From positions 62,001-126,000 of the forward strand of contig NZ_QXGS01000009.1 in NCBI RefSeq assembly GCF_003604215.1: a DNA stretch of 64,000 nt, given 5' to 3'. The translations under genes were made by a program, and so were the position numbers. The notes beneath the pieces were generated by a model that ran no database searches, was not told where the DNA came from, and saw only the letters and a list, made by a program, of their open reading frames with translations. Source of the DNA: Teichococcus vastitatis. GTDB taxonomy: Bacteria; Pseudomonadota; Alphaproteobacteria; Acetobacterales; Acetobacteraceae. The stretch's first letter is position 1, and the number at the start of each line of letters is the position of its first letter. Of the stretch, positions 43,141 through 52,422 are shown piece after piece.

Positions 43141-43595
43141 AAACTGTCTGGCCACGGCGCCGCGGGATCCAGAAAGACAGGACGCGCCGATTGTTCGACG
43201 GCGATTCCCGCCTGTTTCAGCGACAGCATCAGCTCATGAGCCGGGATGCGAAGGTACCGGGTGAGTAATTGTGCATAGAGGCCTACGAAGATGGCACCGT
43301 GGCCATCGGACCACCCCTCGGCGGTGCTGCTCAGCGCATGCGCCAATTCGTGCAGCACCACCCAGGATGGTGCCGTGCCACTCACCCGGATGCAAAGGCG
43401 CGAGCCATCGGCAAGCCTGCGGCGCGCCTGGAGCGGCAGGGGCTCCACGCAGGGCGGGTGCCGCAAGCCAAGTTCGCTCCAGATGGCCTCCACCATGCCG
43501 GCGACGATGGCCGCAGGGAGTTGGGTGGCGTCGCGCGGCGCAACCACCCGGTCCTCCCAGCGATAGACCCTTTGCCGTTGCCGATCCGGCGTCAC
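43137..43595 (-). CDS. Putative small zinc metalloprotein (HEXXH), plasmid-associated
   Basis: 152 residues. WVVLHELAHALSSTAEGWSDGHGAIFVGLYAQLL contains HEXXH followed 12 residues later by a third His in a HGxxF setting, the pattern of SprT/IrrE-like and TIGR04338-type putative metallohydrolases. No signal peptide. GTG start overlaps the DUF2786 gene stop by 4 bases. I know of no assigned function; such proteins could cleave DNA-bound proteins or a repressor. Its stop codon is formed by a replication iteron. Confidence 0.75.
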   Translation of the reverse strand: MTPDRQRQRVYRWEDRVVAPRDATQLPAAIVAGMVEAIWSELGLRHPPCVEPLPLQARRRLADGSRLCIRVSGTAPSWVVLHELAHALSSTAEGWSDGHGAIFVGLYAQLLTRYLRIPAHELMLSLKQAGIAVEQSARPVFLDPAAPWPDSL

Positions 43596-44314
43596 CGGAT
43601 GCGATCCCGATCCTGTCGGCGCAGCGGCCGGTTCAGGTTGATGCCCTCACCCGCGGCGTATCCTTGGTGGTAAGCGTCATCCGCCCGCACCATTCCGCGT
43701 CTCGTGCTTACCAAGCGAACGGCCGTGGCGCGGAAAGCGGCCTCCACCGCCTGATCCTTCACAAGGATCAGGGCTCCGCCCCGCGCATGCTGCTGCCGAA
43801 ACTCCGTGTGGCGCATCTGGCGCAGGGCTTCCAGGCGCTCCGCCAGCCTCGCGGCCATGCCGGTCTGGTAGCGGCGCTGTGCCGAGACCAGGGCGCCGCC
43901 TTTTAATTCAGGCCGAGCGGCTCTGAAGTCCTTGGTTGCGCCCTGGATCCCACGGAGGATGATCTCGTAGAGGTAGGCGACCAGTTCAACATCCTCGGCC
44001 ATGCCGAAGAAGATGTAGGCAGCGGCGCCCTGCTGCCGGTCGATCCAGACCTTGCAGTCGCAGAACCGGGCCAGTGCTGGGACGCAGCCATCCACCGGCC
44101 GCCGTCGGGTGGTGGGCCAGGCGATCCTGCGCTGCACGCAGGCGCTCTCGCGCAAGGTCACCTCGTCCATAGTCAGGGCAAACTGGTGCAGCAGGCGCCC
44201 CACCATCTCCGCCGCGGCCAACGCCTCGGCCTCCGTGCATCCGTTCTCGACGGTGCGGGCGACCAGCAGACGGATTCTTGCTTTGACCCGTTCACGTTCC
44301 GCCATCTGGGTCAT
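43592..44314 (-). CDS. DUF2786 family protein
   Basis: 240 residues. The N-terminal 40-45 residues (KARIRLLVARTVENGCTEAEALAAAEMVGRLLHQFALTMDEV) match the DUF2786 helical motif; the rest includes AYIFFGMAEDVELVAYLYEII and KGGALVSAQRRYQTGMAARLAERL, as in long DUF2786 proteins of phages and plasmids. Function unknown. ATG at 44314 chosen; upstream in-frame codons run through the two palindromes that control parA. Divergent from parA, with the HEXXH gene coupled downstream. Confidence 0.82.
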   Translation of the reverse strand: MTQMAERERVKARIRLLVARTVENGCTEAEALAAAEMVGRLLHQFALTMDEVTLRESACVQRRIAWPTTRRRPVDGCVPALARFCDCKVWIDRQQGAAAYIFFGMAEDVELVAYLYEIILRGIQGATKDFRAARPELKGGALVSAQRRYQTGMAARLAERLEALRQMRHTEFRQQHARGGALILVKDQAVEAAFRATAVRLVSTRRGMVRADDAYHQGYAAGEGINLNRPLRRQDRDRIR

Positions 44315-44328
44315 GGGCGACGCGCCTG

Positions 44329-44344
44329 ATTGGATGCATCCAAT
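44329..44344. promoter_or_regulatory. Par-locus palindrome 1 (parS or ParA operator)
   Basis: ATTGGATGCATCCAAT, a perfect 16-bp palindrome with central GC in the divergent DUF2786/parA control region. Length and symmetry resemble the 16-bp parS sites of repABC replicons. ParA here also has an N-terminal DNA-binding region that could use it. Confidence 0.7.
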
Positions 44345-44355
44345 TCTATCTTCAC

Positions 44356-44369
44356 TTGGATGCATCCAA
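44356..44369. promoter_or_regulatory. Par-locus palindrome 2 (parS or ParA operator)
   Basis: TTGGATGCATCCAA, the same palindrome, centred 26 bp from copy 1. The right flank T restores half of the outer pair (CTTGGATGCATCCAAT). Paired sites allow cooperative loading. Confidence 0.7.
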
Positions 44370-44450
44370 TCGAGGTTGACGAACTGGGAACTTCTGCGCG
44401 AAGGAACCAGAAGCGTGGAAAATTGTCATTCGATCCCCGGCAGGAGCAGC

Positions 44451-45644
44451 ATGAGCACACATCGCCTTTTTCGCCATGTGGCCGATGTGCTGCAAGCGGC
44501 ACAACGCACCGCCATCGAGGTCGAGAACGCTCCGGATAAGCGCAAGAGGCTGCGGCAATTTTCGGTCCAAGAAGCTGCCACCCTGATGAACCTTTCGCCG
44601 CGCCAGTTGCGCCAGGTTGCCGGGCTGGCGGGCACCGGCACGGGCATTGCACCAAGGGCCCGCATCAGCTTTGAGGAAGTGCTTGCCGCGCGCGAGGCGG
44701 CGGCCCGGATGCTGAAACGGCCTGAAGCCTGGCCGCGCCGGCAGGGTGGTGAGGGCTTGGCTTCCATCGTCTTCACTAATTTCAAAGGCGGCTCGGCCAA
44801 GACCACGAGCAGCGTCCACTTCGCGCAATACCTCGCGCTGGCCGGATACCGGGTCCTGTTCATCGATCTCGACAGCCAGGGCAGCGCCACGGCGCAGTTC
44901 GGACTCGACCCGGTGCATGAGATCGGCACCGAGGATTGCTTCACGGCTTGGCTCCAACGGCCGCAAGACGGGTCCAGGGATGTGGCGGGCCGGTTGTGCC
45001 AGAAGACCTACTGGCCCGGCATTGATCTGGTTCCCGCCGGACCGAGCCTGGCGGATGCTGAGGAAATCCTAGCCCGCCGCGCGGAAGGCGGTCGGGCAGA
45101 GACCACGCTGTACTTCGATGAACTCTCCGCACTGCAAGCCCAATTGCAGCATTGCTATGACGTCGTGGTGGTCGATACCCGGCCCGACGTGAACATGTTG
45201 ATGACCACCGCCCTGCACGCCGCGACGGGCGTGGTGATCCCGACCCGGGCCACCATGACCGATCTGGCGTCCACCGGAGCCTTCTTCTCGCATCTGGCGG
45301 GATACACCGCGGATTTCGAGGCGGCCTTCGGACAGAGCATCGGGTTCGGCTTCAGCCGCATCCTGTTGACCGATTTCGATCCGGCCGACCGAAGCCAGGA
45401 GGCGCTCGCGGCGCTGCTGCGCGAGCGCTTCGGCGATATGGTGCTGCCCGGAGCCTTCCTGCATTCCCGGATCGTGGGCACCGCCGGCTTCGGCAAGGAA
45501 ACACTTTATGAATATGAGCCGAGCACTGACCGCGCCGCTTACAACCGGGTGCTGGCCAGCGTGAACGCGGTTAACCGGGCGCTGGAGGAGCAGATGCGGA
45601 TGGCCTGGGGACGGATTGCGGCGTCCGGGGACAGCCGGCCATGA
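44451..45644 (+). CDS. parA: ParA/RepA-type plasmid partition ATPase
   Basis: 397 residues, type Ia ParA. An N-terminal DNA-binding region (about 1-95; FSVQEAATLMNLSPRQLRQVAGLAG is a MerR-like helix-turn-helix) precedes the ATPase: deviant Walker A FTNFKGGSAKTTSSVHFAQYL, FIDLDSQGSATAQFG, and VVVVDTRPDVNMLM. It positions the replicon and should autoregulate through the two palindromes upstream. ATG at 44451 has CAGGAG 5-6 nt before. Stop overlaps the parB start by 4 bases. Confidence 0.95.
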   Translation: MSTHRLFRHVADVLQAAQRTAIEVENAPDKRKRLRQFSVQEAATLMNLSPRQLRQVAGLAGTGTGIAPRARISFEEVLAAREAAARMLKRPEAWPRRQGGEGLASIVFTNFKGGSAKTTSSVHFAQYLALAGYRVLFIDLDSQGSATAQFGLDPVHEIGTEDCFTAWLQRPQDGSRDVAGRLCQKTYWPGIDLVPAGPSLADAEEILARRAEGGRAETTLYFDELSALQAQLQHCYDVVVVDTRPDVNMLMTTALHAATGVVIPTRATMTDLASTGAFFSHLAGYTADFEAAFGQSIGFGFSRILLTDFDPADRSQEALAALLRERFGDMVLPGAFLHSRIVGTAGFGKETLYEYEPSTDRAAYNRVLASVNAVNRALEEQMRMAWGRIAASGDSRP

Positions 45645-46714
45645 CCCGCCGTAACTCCCGCTTTGGCGCCCTGGCCGAGGCGGTCCGCAGCAGCACCGCG
45701 CAACTGCCCGAGGCCGCGGCGCAGGAGGCCACGCCACACCGCCCCAGCATGGCCCTGGGTCTGGCTTCGGAAGGATTGAAGGAGCGGATCGCGCGGCTCG
45801 AGGCTGAACTCGCGCAGGCAGGATCGACCAACACGGCGCTGCAATCGGAATTGTCTCGGATCCGCGGCGTTGCCGGTGCGGCGGGCGACACAGTCGAGGA
45901 ATTCTTGTTTCTGGAACCGGCCTTGGTAATCGACACTCTGCCGCGGGACCGCCTGCCGGCCGCCTTCGAGGGCCCGGAGTTCACCGCCTTGCTGGATGAT
46001 ATCCGGGCGAATGGCCAGAACGACGCCATCACCGTGCGGCAGCATGGCGACCGCTACGAGATCGCCGCGGGGCGCAGGCGCCTGGAAGCCTGTCGGCGCC
46101 TTGGTCTTCCGGTGCTGGCGCGCCGACGTGAGTTGGACGAAGCGGCGATGCTGCGCGTGCAGTTTTCAGAAAATGAGCGCCGTGAGGATATCTCGGCCCT
46201 GGAACGGGCGCGTTGGTTTGCCGAGGTGCGGAGCCGAATGACGCTGCAGGGCCGAGATCTGGCGGCGCAGTTCGGCCTCGACCCGTCCACCTTCAGCCTC
46301 TATCTGCGTCTGGCACGGTTTCCGCCCGAGATCACCGACCGGCTGCGCTCTCCGCGCAAGCTGGCGATGCTGCGGGCGCGTCGCGTGATGGAGGCCGTGG
46401 AGGCCGATCCGGAAGCGCTGCCGCGCATCCTGAATGCGCTGGATGCTCAGCGCGAGGCCCTCGGCGCTGATCAGGGCAAGCTCGATCCGGAGGAGCAGAT
46501 CGCCGTGCTGATGCGCGCGGCCGAGGGGAGGGGCCCTGCGCCTGCCGGGCAGGCGGCGCGGCCGGAGCGGCGCCACATTGTTCATCAGGGACAGCGCATC
46601 GGCACGCTGACGCGGAACGGGGGACAATGGGTGTTCCGTTTCGCCACCACGTTGTCTGACAGTACAGTGCAGCGCTTGGCGGATCAGTTGCCGACCCTGC
46701 TGTTAAAGGAATGA
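45641..46714 (+). CDS. parB: ParB/RepB-type partition protein
   Basis: 357 residues. The N-terminal half has the ParB/sulfiredoxin CTP-binding fold: TALLDDIRANGQNDAITVRQHGDRYEIAAGRRRLEACRRLG and VQFSENERREDISALERARW; a helix-turn-helix follows (GRDLAAQFGLDPSTFSLYLRLARFP). The C-terminal part is dimerisation-like. Together with ParA it should load on a palindromic parS, most simply the ATTGGATGCATCCAAT sites. Translationally coupled to parA. No third rep gene follows in the same direction, unlike classical repABC. Confidence 0.93.
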   Translation: MTRRNSRFGALAEAVRSSTAQLPEAAAQEATPHRPSMALGLASEGLKERIARLEAELAQAGSTNTALQSELSRIRGVAGAAGDTVEEFLFLEPALVIDTLPRDRLPAAFEGPEFTALLDDIRANGQNDAITVRQHGDRYEIAAGRRRLEACRRLGLPVLARRRELDEAAMLRVQFSENERREDISALERARWFAEVRSRMTLQGRDLAAQFGLDPSTFSLYLRLARFPPEITDRLRSPRKLAMLRARRVMEAVEADPEALPRILNALDAQREALGADQGKLDPEEQIAVLMRAAEGRGPAPAGQAARPERRHIVHQGQRIGTLTRNGGQWVFRFATTLSDSTVQRLADQLPTLLLKE

Positions 46715-46725
46715 GCCGGTGAAGT

Positions 46726-46741
46726 GCGAACCTTGGAAGCC
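46726..46741 (-). repeat. Degenerate iteron between parB and repA
   Basis: GCGAACCTTGGAAGCC, differing at two positions from the inverted iteron GCGAACCTTGCCAGCC at 47835. It lies in the 41-bp gap where parB and repA converge. Confidence 0.45.
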
Positions 46742-46755
46742 GCTCCGCCGGCCCC

Positions 46756-47796
46756 TCAGCTGTTGATCGGCGGCGGGGAGGGTTCCAGCAGCAGCCCGCG
46801 ATCGGTGACCCGCACCCGGGCGTTCTTGTAGGCCGACAAGGCGAGGTGCAGGGGCGCCTCGAACTGCGTTTTGAAGTTCTTCAGCGCGCCGACCCTTGAT
46901 CCGAACTGCCGCCACAGCCTGTCCCAGCCAATCGGCGTTTCCTTGGGCAAGGAGTGGAGCCGGTAGGCGAGCCACAGATAGATGTCGATGGCCAAGGGGG
47001 AGGTGGTCAGGTCGCGCACCGCGGCGCGGTCCACCAGCACGGGATGCCGCCGTAACTCATTGAAGAAGGCTTCCGAGAGCATCACCCGCTCTACCAGCCG
47101 CGCGGTGCGCTTGGAGCGCGGGTCGCGCTCGCCCACATAGCTGAAGGCGTCGACCAGCCTCTGGTTAACGATCACGCCCTTCTTGTCGTTTCCGAAGCTG
47201 AAATCCACGGTGCAGGTGGCGAGCCGTTCCAGCTGGTCGGCCACTTTGCCGTTGCTGGGACCGCCGCGATTGATGCCGAGGCGGGCCACCACCGCGCTGG
47301 CGGAACGACCCATGTGGATCTCTCGGCTGCCGCGCTCCAGCGCCTCGGTCTGCCAGTCGATCATCAGCAGGCGGGCATAGCTGCCGAACGGCGTGCCGAT
47401 ATATTCCTGGCTGTTGTCGTCGCACAGGCGGACGCCGGGGCGCACGAGCAGTCGCGCGTAATCGGTCTCGATCAGCCAGTTCTGGTCCTTCGGCTGGTCG
47501 CGGTGCGGCAGGCCAGCGAGGCACCAGGCGGAATAGCTGTAGCCGATCTCGCTGTTACCCTCGAACTCGCGCACAATGGCCGAGGACGCCGTGTCCGCGA
47601 TCTGGCGGCCCATGCGCCCGGCCAGAACCTTGGGCAGGCTCGGCGCCCTGCCGTCGAGCACGGCCATCTGGGCTGCCTGCACGGCACCTCTCGCGCCGCG
47701 GGCTTCCACCACCTCATGGACCGTGGCTGCCGGCGGAAAAAGATCGCCCTGTTCCTGAGCCTCGTGGGTGACGGATTTCGCGTTCGCCTCGACCAT
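46756..47796 (-). CDS. repA: Plasmid replication initiator, RepA_C family
   Basis: 346 residues. Matches the 'plasmid encoded RepA' family: EIGYSYSAWCLAGLPH, FGSYARLLMIDWQTEALERGSREIHMGRSASAVVARLGI, GGPSNGKVADQLERLATCTVDFSFG, LAIDIYLWLAYRLHSLPKETPIGWDRLWRQFG. It should bind the iterons next to it and open the origin. I start at ATG 47796; the longer frame (to 47871) only translates two inverted iterons into MARFTAGLARFAS and is not conserved protein. Converges on parAB and lies immediately beside the iteron array, so RepA can repress itself. Confidence 0.9.
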   Translation of the reverse strand: MVEANAKSVTHEAQEQGDLFPPAATVHEVVEARGARGAVQAAQMAVLDGRAPSLPKVLAGRMGRQIADTASSAIVREFEGNSEIGYSYSAWCLAGLPHRDQPKDQNWLIETDYARLLVRPGVRLCDDNSQEYIGTPFGSYARLLMIDWQTEALERGSREIHMGRSASAVVARLGINRGGPSNGKVADQLERLATCTVDFSFGNDKKGVIVNQRLVDAFSYVGERDPRSKRTARLVERVMLSEAFFNELRRHPVLVDRAAVRDLTTSPLAIDIYLWLAYRLHSLPKETPIGWDRLWRQFGSRVGALKNFKTQFEAPLHLALSAYKNARVRVTDRGLLLEPSPPPINS

Positions 47797-48215
47797 GCGG
47801 CGCACCCTGCACGGCGTCGGCTGCTCCGTCGATGCGAACCTTGCCAGCCCTGCTGTGAACCTTGCCATCACTCCGCAATGCTTCAGGTTGAAGGAAGGAT
47901 TGTATTGTAGAGGGCTGGCAAGGTTCCCGTGGACAACTGCGTATCTTGCTGGAAATGAACAATCTTTCGGCGAAGGGTGTTGCTGCCAGGGTTCACACCT
48001 TGGGGCCTGATCTCCATCGAACTATGGCTGGCAAGGGTCACATCCGCTCCGTGACGCCGCCGGAATGGGGCTGGCAAGGTTCACGAATCGGCCGGTCCCC
48101 GATTGCTGCCCAGCGGATACTGGCTGGCAAGGTTCACAGGTGGCGTTAAGGCTTTCGGTTGTGTCCGACCTGGGCTGCGGTATAGAAAAGTATCACCTTT
48201 GACCGGAGCACCGAT
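47797..48215. other. Iteron-containing replication origin (oriV)
   Basis: About 420 bp between repA and the antitoxin gene with seven copies of the iteron GGCTGGCAAGGTTCAC or variants: inverted at 47835-47849 and 47855-47867, direct at 47913-47928, 47982-47996 (variant GCTGCCAGGGTTCAC), 48026-48041 (one change), 48069-48084 and 48122-48137 (both exact). A DnaA-box-like CGTGGACAA (47928-47936; 8 of 9 to the TTGTCCACA form) abuts the third copy, and comparatively AT-rich stretches at 47885-47912 and 47941-47970 could be the melting region. Confidence 0.85.
48159..48186 (+). promoter_or_regulatory. Promoter of the toxin-antitoxin operon
   Basis: TTGTGT (48159-48164), 16-bp spacer, TATAGA (48181-48186), 30 bp before the antitoxin ATG. 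The last exact iteron ends 22 bp upstream of the -35, so RepA binding could influence it. Confidence 0.6.
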
Positions 48216-48485
48216 ATGTCGGGCAGCTTGGCCTTGAAGCTGGACGAGGACACCCGGCGCCGGCTCCAGGCGCTTGGCGAGAAGCGCGATCGTTCACCGC
48301 ACTGGCTGATGAAGCGAGCCGTAATGGAGTTCCTGGAGCGCGAGGAAGCACTGGAACAGGAACAACAGGAGGATCTCGCCCGGTGGGAACGCTTCTGCCT
48401 GACCGGGGAAGCGCTGCCACAGGCAAGCGTTGCGGAGTGGCTGGACGGCTTCGGGCAGGCGGCCACGCCGTTTTCGCGCCGCTAG
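48216..48485 (+). CDS. Ribbon-helix-helix antitoxin (CopG/ParD-like)
   Basis: 89 residues. The N-terminal 45 (SLALKLDEDTRRRLQALGEKRDRSPHWLMKRAVMEFLEREE) is a ribbon-helix-helix DNA-binding fold; the acidic C-terminus (EQEQQEDLARWERFC) should wrap the toxin. ATG has GGAG 7 nt upstream. Nine bases separate it from the toxin gene. It would repress the operon and stabilise the plasmid by post-segregational killing. Confidence 0.9.
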   Translation: MSGSLALKLDEDTRRRLQALGEKRDRSPHWLMKRAVMEFLEREEALEQEQQEDLARWERFCLTGEALPQASVAEWLDGFGQAATPFSRR

Positions 48486-48494
48486 CGCTCCGGC

Positions 48495-48815
48495 ATGGCC
48501 AGCCTGTTCTGGCTGCCCGAAGCGGTCGCCGATCTGGAGCGGTTGTTGCTGTTCCTGCACGGGCACAATCCCGAAGCAGCGGGGCGCGCCGCCCGGGCGA
48601 TCGCCCGCGGCGCCGATCGGCTGGCCGTCAATGCCGCGCTGGGCCGTCCCCTGGCCGATGGCACGGAGCGCCGCGAATTGCTGGTGCCCTTCGCCAGCGG
48701 CGCCTATGTCCTGCGCTACCGCCGCGATGGAGGCCGGGACGCCGTGGTCGTGATCCGCGTGTGGCACAGCCGCGAGGAACGACGCCCGGATCAGCGGCGC
48801 AATGACCAATTGTGA
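48495..48815 (+). CDS. RelE/ParE-superfamily toxin
   Basis: 106 residues. LFWLPEAVADLERLLLFLHGHNPEAAGRAARAI and RELLVPFASGAYVLRYRRDGGRDAVVVIRVWHSREERR match the RelE/ParE fold, with the C-terminal VWHSREER that is typical of ParE-like members. Whether it cuts ribosome-bound mRNA or inhibits gyrase cannot be told; the ParD-like partner leans to ParE. Located directly after oriV. Confidence 0.9.
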   Translation: MASLFWLPEAVADLERLLLFLHGHNPEAAGRAARAIARGADRLAVNAALGRPLADGTERRELLVPFASGAYVLRYRRDGGRDAVVVIRVWHSREERRPDQRRNDQL

Positions 48816-49133
48816 CCGGCTGCTTACGGTTTTTCATGCCGCAGGCCATCTTCTGTGATGCAAAACGACCCCGCCTTCTGGCATATGGCGTCCCTTCCCG
48901 ACCGGGAGTGACGCTTTGGCAAAGCTGGCATGACACAAAGGATGGTGGCTCAGGGGTGTTTCCGGTCGTTTGACATTCCTAAATAACGCGTTGCCACGCG
49001 AGGTGGCACCCAATCCCGCTGCGCATCCCAGCCCGCGCGTCATTCCAGACGCGGCGGGCCGGTCTGTGTCGAAGGCGGAGCGGGCCAGGGTTCCGGGACC
49101 GACCTGGTCCCCCAGAAGACGAAAGAAGCACGG
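48816..49133. other. Non-coding leader upstream of the sigma factor gene
   Basis: 318 bp with no coding frame I trust. It has a TTGACA at 48970-48975, but no matching -10 at the standard distance (TAAATA lies too close, 48980). ACGCGTTGCCACGCGAGGTGGCA around 48987-49008 offers short complementary pieces. A promoter for the sigma gene must be here; I cannot define it. Confidence 0.4.
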
Positions 49134-50975
<1,842 letters not shown>

Positions 50976-50981
50976 CCGGCT

Positions 50982-51007
50982 CCGGGGCGGCGGCATCGCC
51001 GCCCCGG
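50982..51007. terminator. Bidirectional hairpin after the sigma factor gene
   Basis: CCGGGGCGGCG / CGCCGCCCCGG, 11-bp perfect stem with 4-nt loop, between converging genes. No U-tract. Confidence 0.6.
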
Positions 51008-51014
51008 CAGTGCC

Positions 51015-51779
51015 TCACAGCACCGCCGTCTCGACCACGCCGACACCAGCGAACTCGGCCCGCACGCGGGTGCCGGGCGGCACGAACAGCATGCCGGTGG
51101 TGCTGCCGGTGGTGATCACCATGCCGGCCTTCAGCCCGCCAAAGGCACGGGCTCTCGTGTTCGCCAGCCACTGGATCAGCCGGATCGGCTCGCCCGCCGA
51201 GTTGCCGCCGACGTGCTGCACGGTCACCGTGCCGTTGAAGCTCAGCGTCACCGGCAGGGTCGGCGGCTCGATGTGGCGCCACTCCGACAGGGCCGGGCCG
51301 ATCACCAAGGCTCCGTGGCTACCCTGGTCCGCCGCATGGCTCAGCTTATCCGGCCCCATGGCCTTGAAGCGGCTGTCCACCAGCTCGATGGTCGGGTGCA
51401 GCGCGTCGATGGCGTCCAGCACCTCGTCGCGGGAATATGGAGCGTCGCGCGGCGGCAGGTTGGCGCGCAGGCGGTAGCCGATCTCGGCCTCGATGCCGGT
51501 CAGGTTGAAGGCGTCGGCCCGGAACGGGGTGGCGTCCCAACGCAAGGTGTCGGCATGCAGCGGTGCACCGCTGGGCTCCGCCTGCGGCGTGGCGGCACCC
51601 ACCTTCCACCCGGCCACCGGCCCAAGTTCCGACGCCACCAGGGCCTGGATGGCGTAGACCTCGTCCAGGGTCTGCGGCCGCGCACCCTCAGGCAGGGCAT
51701 CGAGCCATTGCCGCTCGCGGCGGGCTCGCAGCAGCGCATGGGCGGCAGCGGCGATATCGGTGGCCATGAAACGGTTCAT
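51015..51779 (-). CDS. 2-keto-4-pentenoate hydratase family protein (MhpD-like)
   Basis: 254 residues. QTLDEVYAIQALVASELGPVAGWKVGAATP, FNLTGIEAEIGYRLRANLP, HPTIELVDSRF and a C-terminal LKAGMVITTGSTTGMLFVPPGTRVRAEF match the MhpD/hydratase-decarboxylase branch of the FAH superfamily, which hydrates 2-oxopent-4-enoates in aromatic meta-cleavage pathways. EIG residues that bind the divalent metal are present. No other aromatic-degradation gene is near. Start at ATG 51779; an ATG at 51767 is also in frame. Confidence 0.87.
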   Translation of the reverse strand: MNRFMATDIAAAAHALLRARRERQWLDALPEGARPQTLDEVYAIQALVASELGPVAGWKVGAATPQAEPSGAPLHADTLRWDATPFRADAFNLTGIEAEIGYRLRANLPPRDAPYSRDEVLDAIDALHPTIELVDSRFKAMGPDKLSHAADQGSHGALVIGPALSEWRHIEPPTLPVTLSFNGTVTVQHVGGNSAGEPIRLIQWLANTRARAFGGLKAGMVITTGSTTGMLFVPPGTRVRAEFAGVGVVETAVL

Positions 51780-51870
51780 CCCTGTAGTGATCGCAGCATC
51801 GTGCCGCTGCCGGTGGCCGTCGTCGAGGCGCCGTCTGGCTGGTTGTTCGCCGGGATGGTAACCACAAGCC

Positions 51871-52422
51871 GTGTTTCGCAGGAGCCACCCGCTGAATCCG
51901 GCCGCCGCTGTTTCCGCTTCCGCCGAAGCCTACCTGGTGCTGCAACTGGGCGCCCGCCGCTGCGCCCTGTCGTGCGCCGCCGTGCGGGAGATCCTGCCGC
52001 TGCCCCGGCTGTGGCGCCCGCCGGGCCTGCCTCGGCCCCTGGCCGGGTTCCTCAATCTCAGCGGCGAGGCGGTGCCGGTGCTGGATCTCGCCCGGCTGTT
52101 CGGCCTGTCCGCCGAGACGGCGGACGCGGAGGCCGCGTTGTACCGGCATGTGATCCTTGCCAGCCCGGGGCCACAAGGCGCGCTGCCGGGCCTGCTGGTG
52201 GACCGTGTGCTGGATCTGGTGCGTGTGCCGCCGGCCGGGCTTCGCCCGCTAGCCGGCGATGCCTCGCTGAATGGCTGCGCCGTGGCTGAGCTGCCGCTGG
52301 CCGACGGCTTCGCGCATCTTCTCGCCCCGGAACGGATCCTGCTGGCGCAGGAACAGGCGCGGCTGGCGACGCTGCGCGAGGCGGCGCAGACGCGGCTGCA
52401 GGAATGGGGCGAGCCGAGCTGA
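51871..52422 (+). CDS. CheW-like coupling protein 1
   Basis: 183 residues with a CheW SH3-like fold: YLVLQLGARRCALSCAAVREILPLPRL, GFLNLSGEAVPVLDLARLFGL, GLLVDRVLDLVRVPP. It should bridge chemoreceptor and CheA. The start is uncertain: GTG at 51871 gives an 18-residue lead, and AGGAG at 51881 lies inside that lead, so a non-standard CTG near 51889 cannot be excluded. First gene of the chemosensory operon; stop overlaps the cheR start. Confidence 0.87.
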   Translation: MFRRSHPLNPAAAVSASAEAYLVLQLGARRCALSCAAVREILPLPRLWRPPGLPRPLAGFLNLSGEAVPVLDLARLFGLSAETADAEAALYRHVILASPGPQGALPGLLVDRVLDLVRVPPAGLRPLAGDASLNGCAVAELPLADGFAHLLAPERILLAQEQARLATLREAAQTRLQEWGEPS

